Positions 7,721 to 16,931 of a DNA stretch of 64,000 bases are shown here, one piece after another; within the stretch, counting starts at the first letter, position 1, and every line of letters begins with the position of its first letter. Position numbers and translations under genes: made by a program. The DNA comes from JAFEDN01 sp963697455. Its GTDB lineage: Bacteria > Pseudomonadota > Gammaproteobacteria > Coxiellales > Coxiellaceae. The notes under the pieces were generated by a model that was given only the letters and a program-made list of their open reading frames with translations, was not told the origin of the DNA and did no database searches. The DNA is taken from contig CAVOOI010000007.1 in NCBI GenBank assembly GCA_963697455.1, positions 248,001-312,000 of the forward strand, given 5' to 3'.

Positions 7721-8705
7721 CATGCTTATCCGGATAGTACCTGTGCCACTCTCGGCTTCGCACGCACGCATGCTCCCAACGCTCTAAAAAACATAGAATC
7801 TGGATCATGCCGCCTATTAAATCTAAAAGTGTATTCGGATAGATATGGTCCAAGGTATTTTGCGTCAACACCATGATGCGTTCCGACGATCCAACTTTTA
7901 GCATTTGAAATAAATTTATGAACCCATGGCAACCAACTATCCAATAATTCTTTGTCTGTGCCAACGGTTTTATATTCGACATTAACATTTTCTAAATGGG
8001 TAAAACTAGGGCTGTTGTCAGTGTGAAGCGTTGCATTTTTATCAATGGCATCGTCTACAAAATCCTGCGCTGCTTTTTTTGTTTCACTGGCAACTAACAC
8101 TTTTGCAAAACCCGCTTTGGATTTTTGTTTACCGTTTTTATCTACCCACTCCTTTGTTTCAACAGCAACCAACACCCCGGTTTGATTACCAGTTTGTCTT
8201 CTGCCGAAAACACCACCATCTAACTCTATGATATTACTAATTTTGTATGTTTCATCTCGCTGCCTTAATGCTTCTCTGATTTTATGCAGCATATTCCAAG
8301 TGGTGCCATAAGACTTCATTTCTAGTTCAGCCTGTAACTCAAGTGCCGATATTCCTCGCTTACCCTGAGTCATTAAACAAATAGCTTTCAACCAAATTAG
8401 CATAGGAATTTTTGAACGATGAAAAATTGTGTTTGCCCTAAGCCGCACTTCAAAGTGACAGTCTTTGCATTCCCTTACTTCTGGATTTTTCTTATGCTGG
8501 TAGAAATTTTTACTGCTACATTTTGTGCAGCAAAATTCTTTGCCATCGAATTTAGCCAGCCAAATCCAAGATCTCGCTTTTTCTTCAGAGTCCAATTCTT
8601 TTAAAATTCTATTAAATTTCATTCTGCGATATTTCATGATTTCCCCCTTTATTGCAAGGAGGATACCACTAAAATCTAATCACAGGTACTATCCGGATAA
8701 GCATG
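7721..8705 (-). mobile_element. Intact IS1595-family insertion sequence, 985 bp
   Basis: The element is bounded by perfect 25-bp inverted repeats at 7721-7745 and 8681-8705 and flanked by an 8-bp direct repeat CATATTAC (7713-7720 and 8706-8713). It carries one transposase gene. The 8-bp target duplication matches the IS1595 family. Undamaged ends, target repeat and coding frame indicate a recent insertion downstream of csrA. Confidence 0.95.
7726..8637 (-). CDS. IS1595-family (ISXO2-like) transposase
   Basis: 303 residues. An N-terminal zinc ribbon is seen in CTKCSSKNFYQHKK and VRECKDCHFEVRLRANTIFH, with four CxxC cysteines. The DDE core includes IIELDGGVFGRR (first Asp), HTDNSPSFTH (second Asp) and the C-terminal SEYTFRFNRRHDP typical of ISXO2-like transposases. 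The stop codon lies inside the left inverted repeat. Full length for the family. It catalyses cut-and-paste movement of the 985-bp element. Confidence 0.94.
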   Translation of the reverse strand: MKYRRMKFNRILKELDSEEKARSWIWLAKFDGKEFCCTKCSSKNFYQHKKNPEVRECKDCHFEVRLRANTIFHRSKIPMLIWLKAICLMTQGKRGISALELQAELEMKSYGTTWNMLHKIREALRQRDETYKISNIIELDGGVFGRRQTGNQTGVLVAVETKEWVDKNGKQKSKAGFAKVLVASETKKAAQDFVDDAIDKNATLHTDNSPSFTHLENVNVEYKTVGTDKELLDSWLPWVHKFISNAKSWIVGTHHGVDAKYLGPYLSEYTFRFNRRHDPDSMFFRALGACVRAKPRVAQVLSG

Positions 8706-8883
8706 CATATTACAGCTAAAATACAGGCCAGATAGAATGAATCTGTTCTTTTAAGTGACAACTAGTCTTTACTTTCAATTTGATGTGAAAGCGCTTAAAA
8801 TACGGAACTTCAAGGAAGAAAATAGGTCGACGATTTTTTTTCACGGTGGCATAAAATTGAAATGGATAGGAAGGAGATTTTTG

Positions 8884-9153
8884 ATGCTGGATATCAGCAA
8901 ACTACAGACAGCTCAAGCGAGCAATGAGCAAATAGCGACCGTCAAATTGCTCTATCGTGATTTAGAAAAATCATACGATTTAGACTTATTTGTTAAACCA
9001 GACCATATTCGAATTTATGTCGGAGATCGGGGCTGGTTGAGAATAGCCAGAAATGGACGAATGAATTCCTTTCTCAATCAATCCCAGGAAGGGAAAATAA
9101 TGGAAAAATTAACGCCAGAAATCACCGCCTTATTGATCAAAACAAAAGAATAG
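8884..9153 (+). CDS. Small hypothetical protein
   Basis: 89 residues from ATG 8884, 7 nt after AAGGAG. It reads MLDISKLQTAQASNEQIATV and contains YDLDLFVKPDHIRIYVGD. An upstream extension of the frame exists but has no ribosome site. No family recognised; it looks soluble and compact. It stands alone between the IS1595 element and a convergent unknown gene. Confidence 0.5.
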   Translation: MLDISKLQTAQASNEQIATVKLLYRDLEKSYDLDLFVKPDHIRIYVGDRGWLRIARNGRMNSFLNQSQEGKIMEKLTPEITALLIKTKE

Positions 9154-9227
9154 AATTCCTGTAATATACAACGGTATTTGCTTCCAAAAATCCGGGTCGG
9201 CTGACGTCCCAATGATCTGTTTTGAGG

Positions 9228-9692
9228 CTACTGGAAAGATTTGCTATAAGCGGTTGAGGTGGGTGCTTGATCTTTTTGTTGGAGGGTTATTAATTTCAAC
9301 ACAGAATCCTGTTTTTTAATTTGTAAAACGCTGGATTCAGGTATGAGTTTGTACTTACTCAGCATATTTAAACTTTTTTCAATGTCACCTTCCAGTATTA
9401 GCTTGCAGTCTTTTGCTTCTGATTCGTCAATACCGTAACCATGATTGTTACCGTCAGCCTCCATTCCCATTCTTACAGCGATAAGAACTTTTCTTCTCAA
9501 TAATGAAAAATCTTCGCTATTTTTTAAATAGAGAGCTATTTTATAGGGAGATTCGAATTCCTCTGTTTCAGGTTTTTTAAAAATTTCAACCGCCTTCACG
9601 TGGTAAGGATTATTAGAGTTAGTTTTAGAGGCTTCATTCCAGAGGCAACATAATTTATTGCTGGAATCTTTTATTTCAAAATAAGACTTCAT
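9228..9692 (-). CDS. Hypothetical protein
   Basis: 154 residues, beginning MKSYFEIKDSSNKLCCLW, charged and soluble, with no signal peptide or membrane segment. CGGAGA precedes the ATG by about 11 nt. I recognise no domain. It is convergent with the small gene at 8884-9153 and lies left of the decayed TIGR03761 fragment. Effector-like cargo is possible but unsupported. Confidence 0.5.
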   Translation of the reverse strand: MKSYFEIKDSSNKLCCLWNEASKTNSNNPYHVKAVEIFKKPETEEFESPYKIALYLKNSEDFSLLRRKVLIAVRMGMEADGNNHGYGIDESEAKDCKLILEGDIEKSLNMLSKYKLIPESSVLQIKKQDSVLKLITLQQKDQAPTSTAYSKSFQ

Positions 9693-10167
9693 TCTATCTA
9701 TAATCTCCGGGTTAAGATCATAACCACATCATTTATATCCAGTAACAGAGCAAATTCTAACCCCATAGCTTAAAACTGTCATTTTGTTCCATGTCGAAGC
9801 AGTACATGCCAATTCAGACGCTGGCTAATCAGGTGAAACCTCGCGCGGATTGCTTACTTTGTGCCATTCGGTACGTTTAACGCTCTTTTCTATTTCCGAC
9901 AGCTCTGTAACACCCTTGGTGCCTTAAATCAGGCTGAGTACCAGGGGTAGCACATCCCGAAGGCTATCGGGCGGCCTTTGCCGCGCACCGCGCCGGTCAC
10001 GACCAGCAACTCCGTAAACTCTGTAGCGGCGCTATCGCCGACCCTCTTAATCGCGCTTGCCCACCTGCATCGCTTCTTCTCTTCGGGTAAACTCTTTTAT
10101 AAATAACATAACATTACAAATAACGTAATTGTTACGTTATTTTTCAGAAACATATTATCTTGCGCTG
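9693..10167. other. Gene remnant region, unidentified
   Basis: A locally GC-rich patch (about 9830-10090) stands out from its A/T-rich neighbours. On the minus strand it gives short open pieces such as TELSEIEKSVKRTEWHKV, interrupted by stops. It looks like decayed coding sequence, perhaps from the ICE core, but I cannot name it. Confidence 0.35.
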
Positions 10168-10197
10168 ACATACCCGCAGGCAATAGCAAGCCATTTT

Positions 10198-10356
10198 TCA
10201 ATTTTTTACTGAGGATGCCGATTCTTTTTTTGACATCATATTACTTTTTTGCTTCAAAATCCGTGAGGGCAAAATGCCCATGAGTGCTATGGCGCGTTCG
10301 GCTTTTTTATTTTTTTCGCGATAATCCTGGCGCGTGACGCCGGTATACCGCCATTG
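10198..10356 (-). pseudogene. Duplicated C-terminal fragment of the TIGR03761 ICE protein
   Basis: About 50 codons ending at TGA 10198 match the last 50 codons of the intact gene at 12820-13521, including REKNKKAERAIALMGILPS and the final SSVKN. Similarity at DNA level spans about 10168-10356 against 12791-12978. Several substitutions separate the copies, so the duplication is not brand new. The 5' part is absent. The two copies flank the HEPN/MNT-like gene pair. Confidence 0.88.
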
Positions 10357-10408
10357 AACGACTTAAACGCCTAAATAGATCAACCATGCTTATAAATTCA
10401 GTTAATCA

Positions 10409-11050
10409 TCAATTTACTGTATTGACAGAGCTGGCAGTATAGGATGGATCTTTTTGAATATCCAAATTTTCGTCTACGATTCGTAAAATTCCTGGGTTTT
10501 CTCGAAGAATCTGGATGACTTCAGGGTTAGCATATAATTGTCTAATAATAGCCTGTATCAATTCCGGTTTTTCGTTCTCTTTTTTAATTTTAAACATCCT
10601 GATATCATCAGTTTGATTTTGATTAGATTCATTTTTTTTCTCCGTTGAATCAGGATAATCTTTGCGTTTTTTTTGCGGATTCAATAATTTCTCAGACTGA
10701 GTAACCAGTTCAGGCATTTCATCCTTTAATAATTGAGCAGAATTAAGAGTATTCTCTGATAGTTTCTTACTTAAAGAATCGCCTTTTGTTATCTTTTCCT
10801 CCAGTGAGGCTTTATCTAATATCACGCATAAACTTCCTGGGATTAATTGTTCTATGAGTGTTCTTAAACGACCTTCATCTCCTGGTGTAGGCCAAGAATC
10901 TTCATTATCTACTTCAACCAATAAAGTTAACTCGGTTAAAGGACGGCACGTCATTGGTTCTGCTAAATATACTCTATCATAACCCACTTTCTTCATTTCA
11001 GTTAATATAGTTTGTTGATGCGGTCTTAATTTTTCTAGTAGCTGTTTCAT
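10409..11050 (-). CDS. MNT-like protein with degenerate active site, partner of HEPN gene
   Basis: 213 residues from ATG 11050 (GGAG 10 nt upstream). Near the N-terminus, GYDRVYLAEPMTCRPL followed by TELTLLVEVD has the spacing of a minimal nucleotidyltransferase (MntA: GSxARG...SDIDLLV), but the GS and the DxD aspartates are replaced. The later half is Lys/Glu/Asn-rich and ends in a helical IIRQLYANPEVIQILREN segment, absent from ordinary MntA. It follows the HEPN-like gene in the same direction after a 190-nt gap. HEPN-MNT pairs are toxin-antitoxin systems in which the MNT protein AMPylates the HEPN RNase. With this active site missing, binding or another role is more likely. Fold call is inferred. 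Confidence 0.5.
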   Translation of the reverse strand: MKQLLEKLRPHQQTILTEMKKVGYDRVYLAEPMTCRPLTELTLLVEVDNEDSWPTPGDEGRLRTLIEQLIPGSLCVILDKASLEEKITKGDSLSKKLSENTLNSAQLLKDEMPELVTQSEKLLNPQKKRKDYPDSTEKKNESNQNQTDDIRMFKIKKENEKPELIQAIIRQLYANPEVIQILRENPGILRIVDENLDIQKDPSYTASSVNTVN

Positions 11051-11262
11051 TTCTTTATACTCCAAAGTTAACAATTATATTTTAATGTTTAATTTATCAA
11101 TGATCAAGCAATTTTTTCTTTTTTCCTGAATTCGTAGAAAAATTTCATTCAATTAAATAAATTTCTGTATTGAAAAAATTAACTTTAATGCATTGATTTT
11201 AAATTAATTTTTTTAATCCATCTGCTTAACAACTTCCAATGAGAATAAAAAATGTTCTATTC

Positions 11263-12489
11263 TTAACTACTTGGGTTAGATGATAAATCTGTCTGCTGTT
11301 CTTTTTGATTATTATTTTTTGAACTTTTGTTTAGCTTCTGCTTTTTGTGTTGAGAACCAGTAATTGAAAGGTCAACCAAAGGGGAAGATGAAGATGAAGA
11401 GAAGGAACTACTCGTGCTGATATCCCCAGTATGACTGAACGAGTGAGTTATGGATTGTTTCAAATCTGGCTTTACTGTTTTTTCTAGTTTTAAATTTTTC
11501 GAGTGTTTTCTTTGTCTTTTTAGTCTCTCCTGAAAGCTTTCAACTTTTCCTATTGGTGTTAAAGGGTCAGATTGTATGGGTTGTCCTTTAACAGTTTTAC
11601 TTTCGTCAAGCAGAGAAATTTCGGGAAGTGGTGGTAGAGATGCTTTCCCTTCTGATACTAATACAGCATTTTCTAATTTCTTTTCTTCTAGTAATTGTGA
11701 AGCCGAATTAATAAATGGGTTCATTTGCCTAAGTGATAAAAATATTATTTCATGTGATGAGCGATCACGAATATTAGATGCGTTAATAATTGATGTTGCT
11801 CGATATGTATTAGTAGAATCTATCAATGATTGGGTAATTTTCGATTCTGGATCGTCCACAAATCTATCACTAACTGTTTTGATTAATAAAATTTTCTTAC
11901 AAGTTTCGCCATATATTTCTATGCAATTTTGAATAGCGGGATACTTTAAATGTTCTTCTTTTTCTTCTGTACTTATCGAGAAATCTCGAATCCACTGAGC
12001 GTGTTCTAATAAATCACGACCATATTGTGCTGCCGTTCTATTAGTTGTATCTGATGCATAACTATTAGTTTGAGTGATTAGGTTATAACTTTCTACTGCA
12101 GGAGCAATAGTCGTATATCCACGACCGTTTAAAACATTGTCTATCTTTGTATACAATGCTGGGATATAAGTTCGACAAAAAATATGTAAGCTCATTGGTG
12201 TAATTGCGAAATAACCATGAACTAAGCCATTGCGTAGTTGAAATGCACTGATTTTATTGGAATGTGTGGTAAATGAAATATCAGGGCGAAACGCAAGAGA
12301 TATTGTGGGCATTAGTTGTACAAAATCATTCATATCTATCTTGAACGATTCGAAAATGGCTTTCACATGAAGAGATAAAAAATGCCTGTGAATGGGTTTC
12401 AGATCATCCACCGTAGTAGGGGTATTATCTATTATCGCTTTAGCAAAAGCTTGAATTTGCTGTAAAAATATTTCTTCGTGTTGTCTCAT
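11263..12489 (-). CDS. HEPN-like protein with long Ser-rich tail
   Basis: 408 residues. Residues 80-120 read AFQLRNGLVHGYFAI then PALYTKIDNVL, with R86-x4-H91, the catalytic RxxxxH motif of HEPN RNases, followed by the usual helix. The family is normally about 130-150 residues; this protein continues with a helical region to about 290 and a Ser/Lys/Asn-rich tail containing an eight-serine stretch. Such tails are more typical of secreted effectors than of toxin-antitoxin proteins. It precedes an MNT-like gene in the same direction, the usual HEPN-MNT arrangement. It is AT-rich and flanked by duplicated ICE sequence, which suggests insertion. RNase activity is predicted, not shown. Confidence 0.55.
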   Translation of the reverse strand: MRQHEEIFLQQIQAFAKAIIDNTPTTVDDLKPIHRHFLSLHVKAIFESFKIDMNDFVQLMPTISLAFRPDISFTTHSNKISAFQLRNGLVHGYFAITPMSLHIFCRTYIPALYTKIDNVLNGRGYTTIAPAVESYNLITQTNSYASDTTNRTAAQYGRDLLEHAQWIRDFSISTEEKEEHLKYPAIQNCIEIYGETCKKILLIKTVSDRFVDDPESKITQSLIDSTNTYRATSIINASNIRDRSSHEIIFLSLRQMNPFINSASQLLEEKKLENAVLVSEGKASLPPLPEISLLDESKTVKGQPIQSDPLTPIGKVESFQERLKRQRKHSKNLKLEKTVKPDLKQSITHSFSHTGDISTSSSFSSSSSSPLVDLSITGSQHKKQKLNKSSKNNNQKEQQTDLSSNPSS

Positions 12490-12819
12490 TTTCTTCTCTG
12501 TTCTTTATTCGTGAAATTTTATTATCACATTATATGAGCGGAATCTTAAGAAAGTATTAAAGAGCCTGGAAATATTTTATAACAATTTTTTGCTTTAATG
12601 TCGTCAGTGTAAAAAGATTAATCTATTAAATTTGTCTGCAATTCTACCATCCTAATTTGATGATTAAAATCCTGTAGATATATGGACGAGCGCTTCGCGC
12701 CAGCCAGCGCCCTTTAGGACGTGTAGACAAACGGTGGATAACGCGGCGCGTTACCCCACCGCTTGCCCACACGCGCTTGGCTTCTCGCCCACATACCCAC
12801 AAGCAACAGCAAGTCATTT
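12490..12819. other. Intergenic region with the right copy of the duplication boundary
   Basis: Upstream half is A/T-rich and could hold the promoter of the HEPN-like gene. About 12680-12790 is GC-rich without an open frame. From 12791 the sequence matches 10168 onward. No RNA gene seen. Confidence 0.35.
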
Positions 12820-13521
12820 TCAATTTTTTACTGAAGAGGCAGGTTCTTTTTTTGACACCAGTTTACTTTTTTGCTTCAAAATCCGTGAGGGCAAAATGCC
12901 CATGAGTGCTATGGCGCGTTCGGCTGTTTTATTTTTTTCGCGATAATCCTCGCGAGTGACGCCGGTATGTCGCCATTGTCGGCATTGTGCCAGCACATCC
13001 TTCATCTGCCATACCAGCTTAAATCCTGTTTCCTGCGATTCCGGGAAAATGCCTAATCGTTTGAAGGTATAGGTTTGGCGCAGCAAATAATCCAGGTCTG
13101 CAATGGTATAGGCTACGACATATCCCAAGGGTGTCCCAAAATTTAAGAGTAATTTGAGAGGATTTCGACTACCAAATATCTCGATCTCTAACCGGCCTTG
13201 CCATTGCTGTAAAGCCTGTTCATGTAGAGTAATGGCATTTTTAATGGCTTGATTAATGGCCAGCAATGCTTTCTTAACTTTATCAATATGCCAATCGGCA
13301 TACGGATCATCCTGAGCGGCTGATTGATAAATGATGGCTATTGCTTTGGCAAATTGAAATAAACCCATCTCCTGATAAGACGCCCAGGAGCCTTGACAGA
13401 GCGCGCGTGCTGTTTTGGTGTGAATAGGCAATGCCACGTCACCCCTTAAGTAATGGCTGACCTTTTTTTCAGCCTTGAGCGGTGGTGTGGATGTCAGGTT
13501 GTATAATGCTTGATTGGTCAT
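12820..13521 (-). CDS. Integrating conjugative element protein, TIGR03761/PFL_4669 family
   Basis: 233 residues with the family pattern: LRGDVALPIHTKTARALC near the N-terminus, DDPYADWHIDKVKKAL, a central FGSRNPLKLLLNFGTPLGY and YTIADLDYLLRQ. Function is unknown, but the family is found only in PFGI-1-like ICEs, near the relaxase and coupling-protein genes, as here. AAGGAGGAATACC gives an excellent ribosome site. It follows the TraI_2 gene with a 25-nt gap. The last 50 codons exist a second time at 10198-10356. Confidence 0.9.
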   Translation of the reverse strand: MTNQALYNLTSTPPLKAEKKVSHYLRGDVALPIHTKTARALCQGSWASYQEMGLFQFAKAIAIIYQSAAQDDPYADWHIDKVKKALLAINQAIKNAITLHEQALQQWQGRLEIEIFGSRNPLKLLLNFGTPLGYVVAYTIADLDYLLRQTYTFKRLGIFPESQETGFKLVWQMKDVLAQCRQWRHTGVTREDYREKNKTAERAIALMGILPSRILKQKSKLVSKKEPASSVKN

Positions 13522-13546
13522 GGTATTCCTCCTTTGGTTTTGTTAT

Positions 13547-14872
13547 TTAAGATAAATTTTGAATAAATTGATTGTCGGGAAAATTTTTTAGGGTTTCACA
13601 CAAATATCGCCGCCGTAAAATGATCCCACGTAGGGTTTCTTCCACGGCGTTGTTAACGAAGCAGTAACGAAATATCACATTATTTTCTTCTTTTCGTAGA
13701 CAAGGGTCTAACAATTTTAATAACGATTCGACAGATTCATACTCTGAATTTTCCTTGATAAAATGCGTTAAGCTGGCATCACGAATCAATAGCCCGGATT
13801 GAATGCGTGCAAATTGATTTTTACCGTTTAATCCGCCTGCGGTTGAGCAATGATGCATAATCCATTGATTGAGGTCTGCCAGTGCGTTGGCTTCTGGTGA
13901 TTCGAGTGATTGGCTTGACTTCCTTTCTGATACGGCTACTTTCGGTTCTGGTGCTGTATTTTCTACATTTTCTATAAAAGGTTCGTCCTCTTCGATGATC
14001 GCTACTTCAGGCGATGCTTCGGTTGGCAGGATTTCTTTGTCTTCATTTTCCGAGCTTTCTTCCTGTTCTTTGGGGTCTTCTGCTTTTTTTATTTTATTTT
14101 CTTCGGGTGCTGATTCAGAAGAAGTGATTACCGCTACCTCTTCCCTCTGTGGGGCGATTGTTTCTGTGGTAGGACATATTTTTTGAATCAATTCCGCTAA
14201 TTCATTGTGCGTACTGGCAGACTGGGTCATGACTTCCCACCACGCCGACCATAATTTTTTGTCACTGCTCAACCAGCGAAAGGCCACGGACGGCATGATT
14301 TTAGCTAAATGTGCGGATAAACAGGCTGTGCGGTCAATAATAATGGGATGTGGTTTTGGCAGAATTTTGTAAAACGTATGCGGTTCATATAGGTTCCCAC
14401 TGATCGGATGCCAAACACCGATTTTTTCTTGTTCGTTTTTATAGAGTTCAATGGTTCTGTCCATCTGTAAATCGGGCAAACGCACCCATAAACTGGCAAT
14501 AAAAACGGCGTAAGTCCATAAGGGTTCCTGTTCCGCAATCGTTTCACTATTGGAGTGCCGTGGCATCATGACACCACGGCGTACTTTCAAAGCGGCTACT
14601 GCGGTTTCTAATGCTGTGGTGAGTAAGCTATAGGGTTTTGGCTGGCGCATGTCTTGCGGCATCGCTTGACAAAATTCCATAAAACGGAGGAGGGTGGTTT
14701 CATAGAGCGTGGCATACAACGGTGCAGGCGCACTGATCAATGCTTTTAATTCCCGGCGAAGTGTTTGAAATTCCTGACGACGGGCAATCTCCTCGCCCGT
14801 TAAACAAGGCCAACAGCGTTGCAGATCAGGGTCATTTTTATGGGATAAATCAGTGTGGGTGGCTTGCGTCAT
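13547..14872 (-). CDS. TraI_2-domain (MobH-like) protein lacking catalytic histidines
   Basis: 441 residues starting at ATG 14872, 7 nt after AGGAG and overlapping the TraD stop as TAATG. CWPCLTGEEIARRQ and YATLYETTLLRFMEF match the N-terminal TraI_2 region of MobH relaxases. The segment that normally holds the His cluster and HDIGK is here PYSLLTTALETAVAAL and LWTYAVFIASLWVRLP, so the metal-binding residues are missing. About 240-330 is an acidic linker. The last 110 residues resemble the TraI_2 C-terminal domain (GLLIRDASLTHFIKE). It is co-directional with traD. An accessory, non-nicking role is inferred; a true relaxase must lie elsewhere or be absent. Because of a frameshift in traD, this gene reads on in frame with the TraD tail. 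Confidence 0.7.
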   Translation of the reverse strand: MTQATHTDLSHKNDPDLQRCWPCLTGEEIARRQEFQTLRRELKALISAPAPLYATLYETTLLRFMEFCQAMPQDMRQPKPYSLLTTALETAVAALKVRRGVMMPRHSNSETIAEQEPLWTYAVFIASLWVRLPDLQMDRTIELYKNEQEKIGVWHPISGNLYEPHTFYKILPKPHPIIIDRTACLSAHLAKIMPSVAFRWLSSDKKLWSAWWEVMTQSASTHNELAELIQKICPTTETIAPQREEVAVITSSESAPEENKIKKAEDPKEQEESSENEDKEILPTEASPEVAIIEEDEPFIENVENTAPEPKVAVSERKSSQSLESPEANALADLNQWIMHHCSTAGGLNGKNQFARIQSGLLIRDASLTHFIKENSEYESVESLLKLLDPCLRKEENNVIFRYCFVNNAVEETLRGIILRRRYLCETLKNFPDNQFIQNLS

Positions 14873-16928
14873 TATTTTCTCCTGGCAGTTTCCATGAGGG
14901 GTTGGCCGATGATTCCCATCCATAAAAAATGGAGTGAATGGGCGGATAAGCCGTTTTTGCTCCACTTGGGGTAAAGGCATCCTGAGTTTATACAGTTGCC
15001 CTCCTTCCAATAAGCAAAAAGCCTGTCCTTTCGGCAGATTGAGGACATCGTTGGGTGTTATTAGCCGTTGTTCGGTTAAGGTAAAACTATCCTGATTGGT
15101 AGACTGATAAAAAATGCCACTCTCGCCATGCGGAGTATCCGCGCTAGCCGAAACCGGGAGTGTGCGCAGAATCGGCACTTGCGGTAATTTTTCCAGCAAT
15201 ATTTGAATGGTTTTGACTTCCTGACAGCGAAACATCACGATGGTTCCAAAGTTACCCGCCACTTGCCCGGCTTTTGCCGCGCTTTTCAGACGGGCTTCCA
15301 CATCCGACCAGGTTTGCGTATAAGCGGTTACGGTAAAACCTGCGCCACGCCCTTTATTGAGCAAGGGAATAAATTCATCGCCGATAATTTCGTTGAATTC
15401 GTCACTATGCACACAAACACGGGGTAAGGGAGAATCGGGTAAAGCGGTTTTATAAAAACCGTCATGCAGCCCAAATTTATACAGACGTCCAGCAACCGAC
15501 ACCAAGTCGGAAAACATGGCGTTACCGACGGCGGTCGCCACCTCACGATCTGTCAGCGCATCCAATCCCACATACACAATTTGTTTATTGCGGATGACTT
15601 GCAGCCAGTCTAAAATCGGTCGAGGGTCTTGCGTGTTTTCATAATCAGGTGACAAGAGTTCAGCGGCTTTACCGGTGGTTAATTTCTTTAATAGAGGGCC
15701 AAGCGAGGCTGTGATTTTACTAAAATATTCCTTGTCATATTTGCATGCATGATGCAAATCATCAAACACCGGATTGTGAATCAGTGCGTGGGCCTGTACA
15801 TACGCAATCATGGCGTCCAGTCGGGAAACAATTTTTTTTCCGCGCATATTTTTTTGAATATAGTTGTGCAATCCAGTGTTCTGAATCGGGTGCGGCCAAT
15901 GGTAGCCAGAAATTCAGATATTTTTCCAATAAGACATCCATTTTAGTAATATAGAATTTGAGCTTTTGATAATCCGGTTTTTCGCCCATCGACACTAACG
16001 CCATTGCCATCGAATTAATGAATTGCCAGCCGAAATCTTTAAATGCAGCGGAATCGCCGGAGCTGGGCAATTGATTGGAAATCCGGTTAGCCACTTCCGT
16101 GACACGGGTAAAATTACCAATCGGATTATATCGGCACGACGCTTGTGGAAATCCGAGATGAAAAACCAATAAATCCTGCTCACGCCCGGCAATTTGCGCT
16201 TCAATGACGATACGTTTGAGTAAATCCGCATCGCCTTTAGGGTCGAGGACAATCACCACATCACCACGGCGAATATCCTGGCCGATGAGAATTTCCGCAA
16301 AACGGGTTTTGCCCATGCCTGGCAATCCCACCACTACCAGATGACTGGCTCTCTCGGATAAGGGAATGGCGATATTGTCTTCCCGTTCCGCTACGCCATG
16401 AAGACAGGCTTGACCACCCACCGGAGGATAAGGGCGAAAGGGATTCCAGGAATGATCTTTTGACAACAGGTGAGATAATTTTTTTAAATGGGTGGATTTA
16501 TTTTCCCAGGCAGCTTCTTTATGTCGCGCCCATTTTTTGAGGTGGGAAGGTTGTTTGTAATGCAAATTATAGTCTAAATCCAAATCCCGCAATCGCTGGG
16601 TGTGTTCGGTCGTCCATAAAAAACCTTTACCCAGAAATAGAGTTTTACCACTGACCGGCAATTGTGTGGAGTTCATGGTATAGGCAGGCATTCGTTTCAG
16701 TTGACGTTGATAACGCCAGACTCGATAACCCTGTTTAAACCGCAAAAGACTACCCGTTAATAATAAAATCGACAGTGGATAAGTCAACAGATCATCCGGC
16801 CAAAAAAGCCGGGGTTCGAGGAGACAGAATAATCCACTCATGACCGCTGTACTGGCGGTATACCATTCCAGCGGTGGCCGCAATAATCCTTCCAGTGGTT
16901 TTTGTAACGACATTAAGAATGCTTCCAA
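14872..16928 (-). pseudogene. traD: Conjugative coupling protein TraD (SXT/TOL type), two frameshifts
   Basis: The coupling ATPase feeds DNA to the secretion channel. The N-terminal part has membrane segments (TAVMSGLFCLLEPRLF, YPLSILLLTGSLL), then Walker A VVVGLPGMGKTRF and VVIVLDPKGDADLLKR. The second part has KQIVYVGLDALTDREVATA and RVCVHSDEFNEIIGDE (Walker B region) followed by GFTVTAYTQTWSDVE. The frame changes at an 8-base homopolymer (15832-15839); seven bases would restore it. A second shift at a 6-base run (14924-14929; five expected) would give the ending FLWMGIIGQPLMETARRK and a TAA overlapping the next ATG. With both corrected the protein is about 684 residues, normal for the family (TIGR03743). 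Broken gene or assembly error. Confidence 0.88.
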
Positions 16929-16931
16929 AAA

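Noticed and set aside
7632..7988. Separate gene overlapping the left end of the IS1595 element
   Set aside because: It exists only as a frame created across the IS boundary and the transposase's opposite register. The native part is 27 codons.
13547..15871. Natural TraD-relaxase fusion protein
   Set aside because: A ribosome site and a TAATG stop/start overlap show two genes. Only a one-base change at 14924-14929 makes them read as one.
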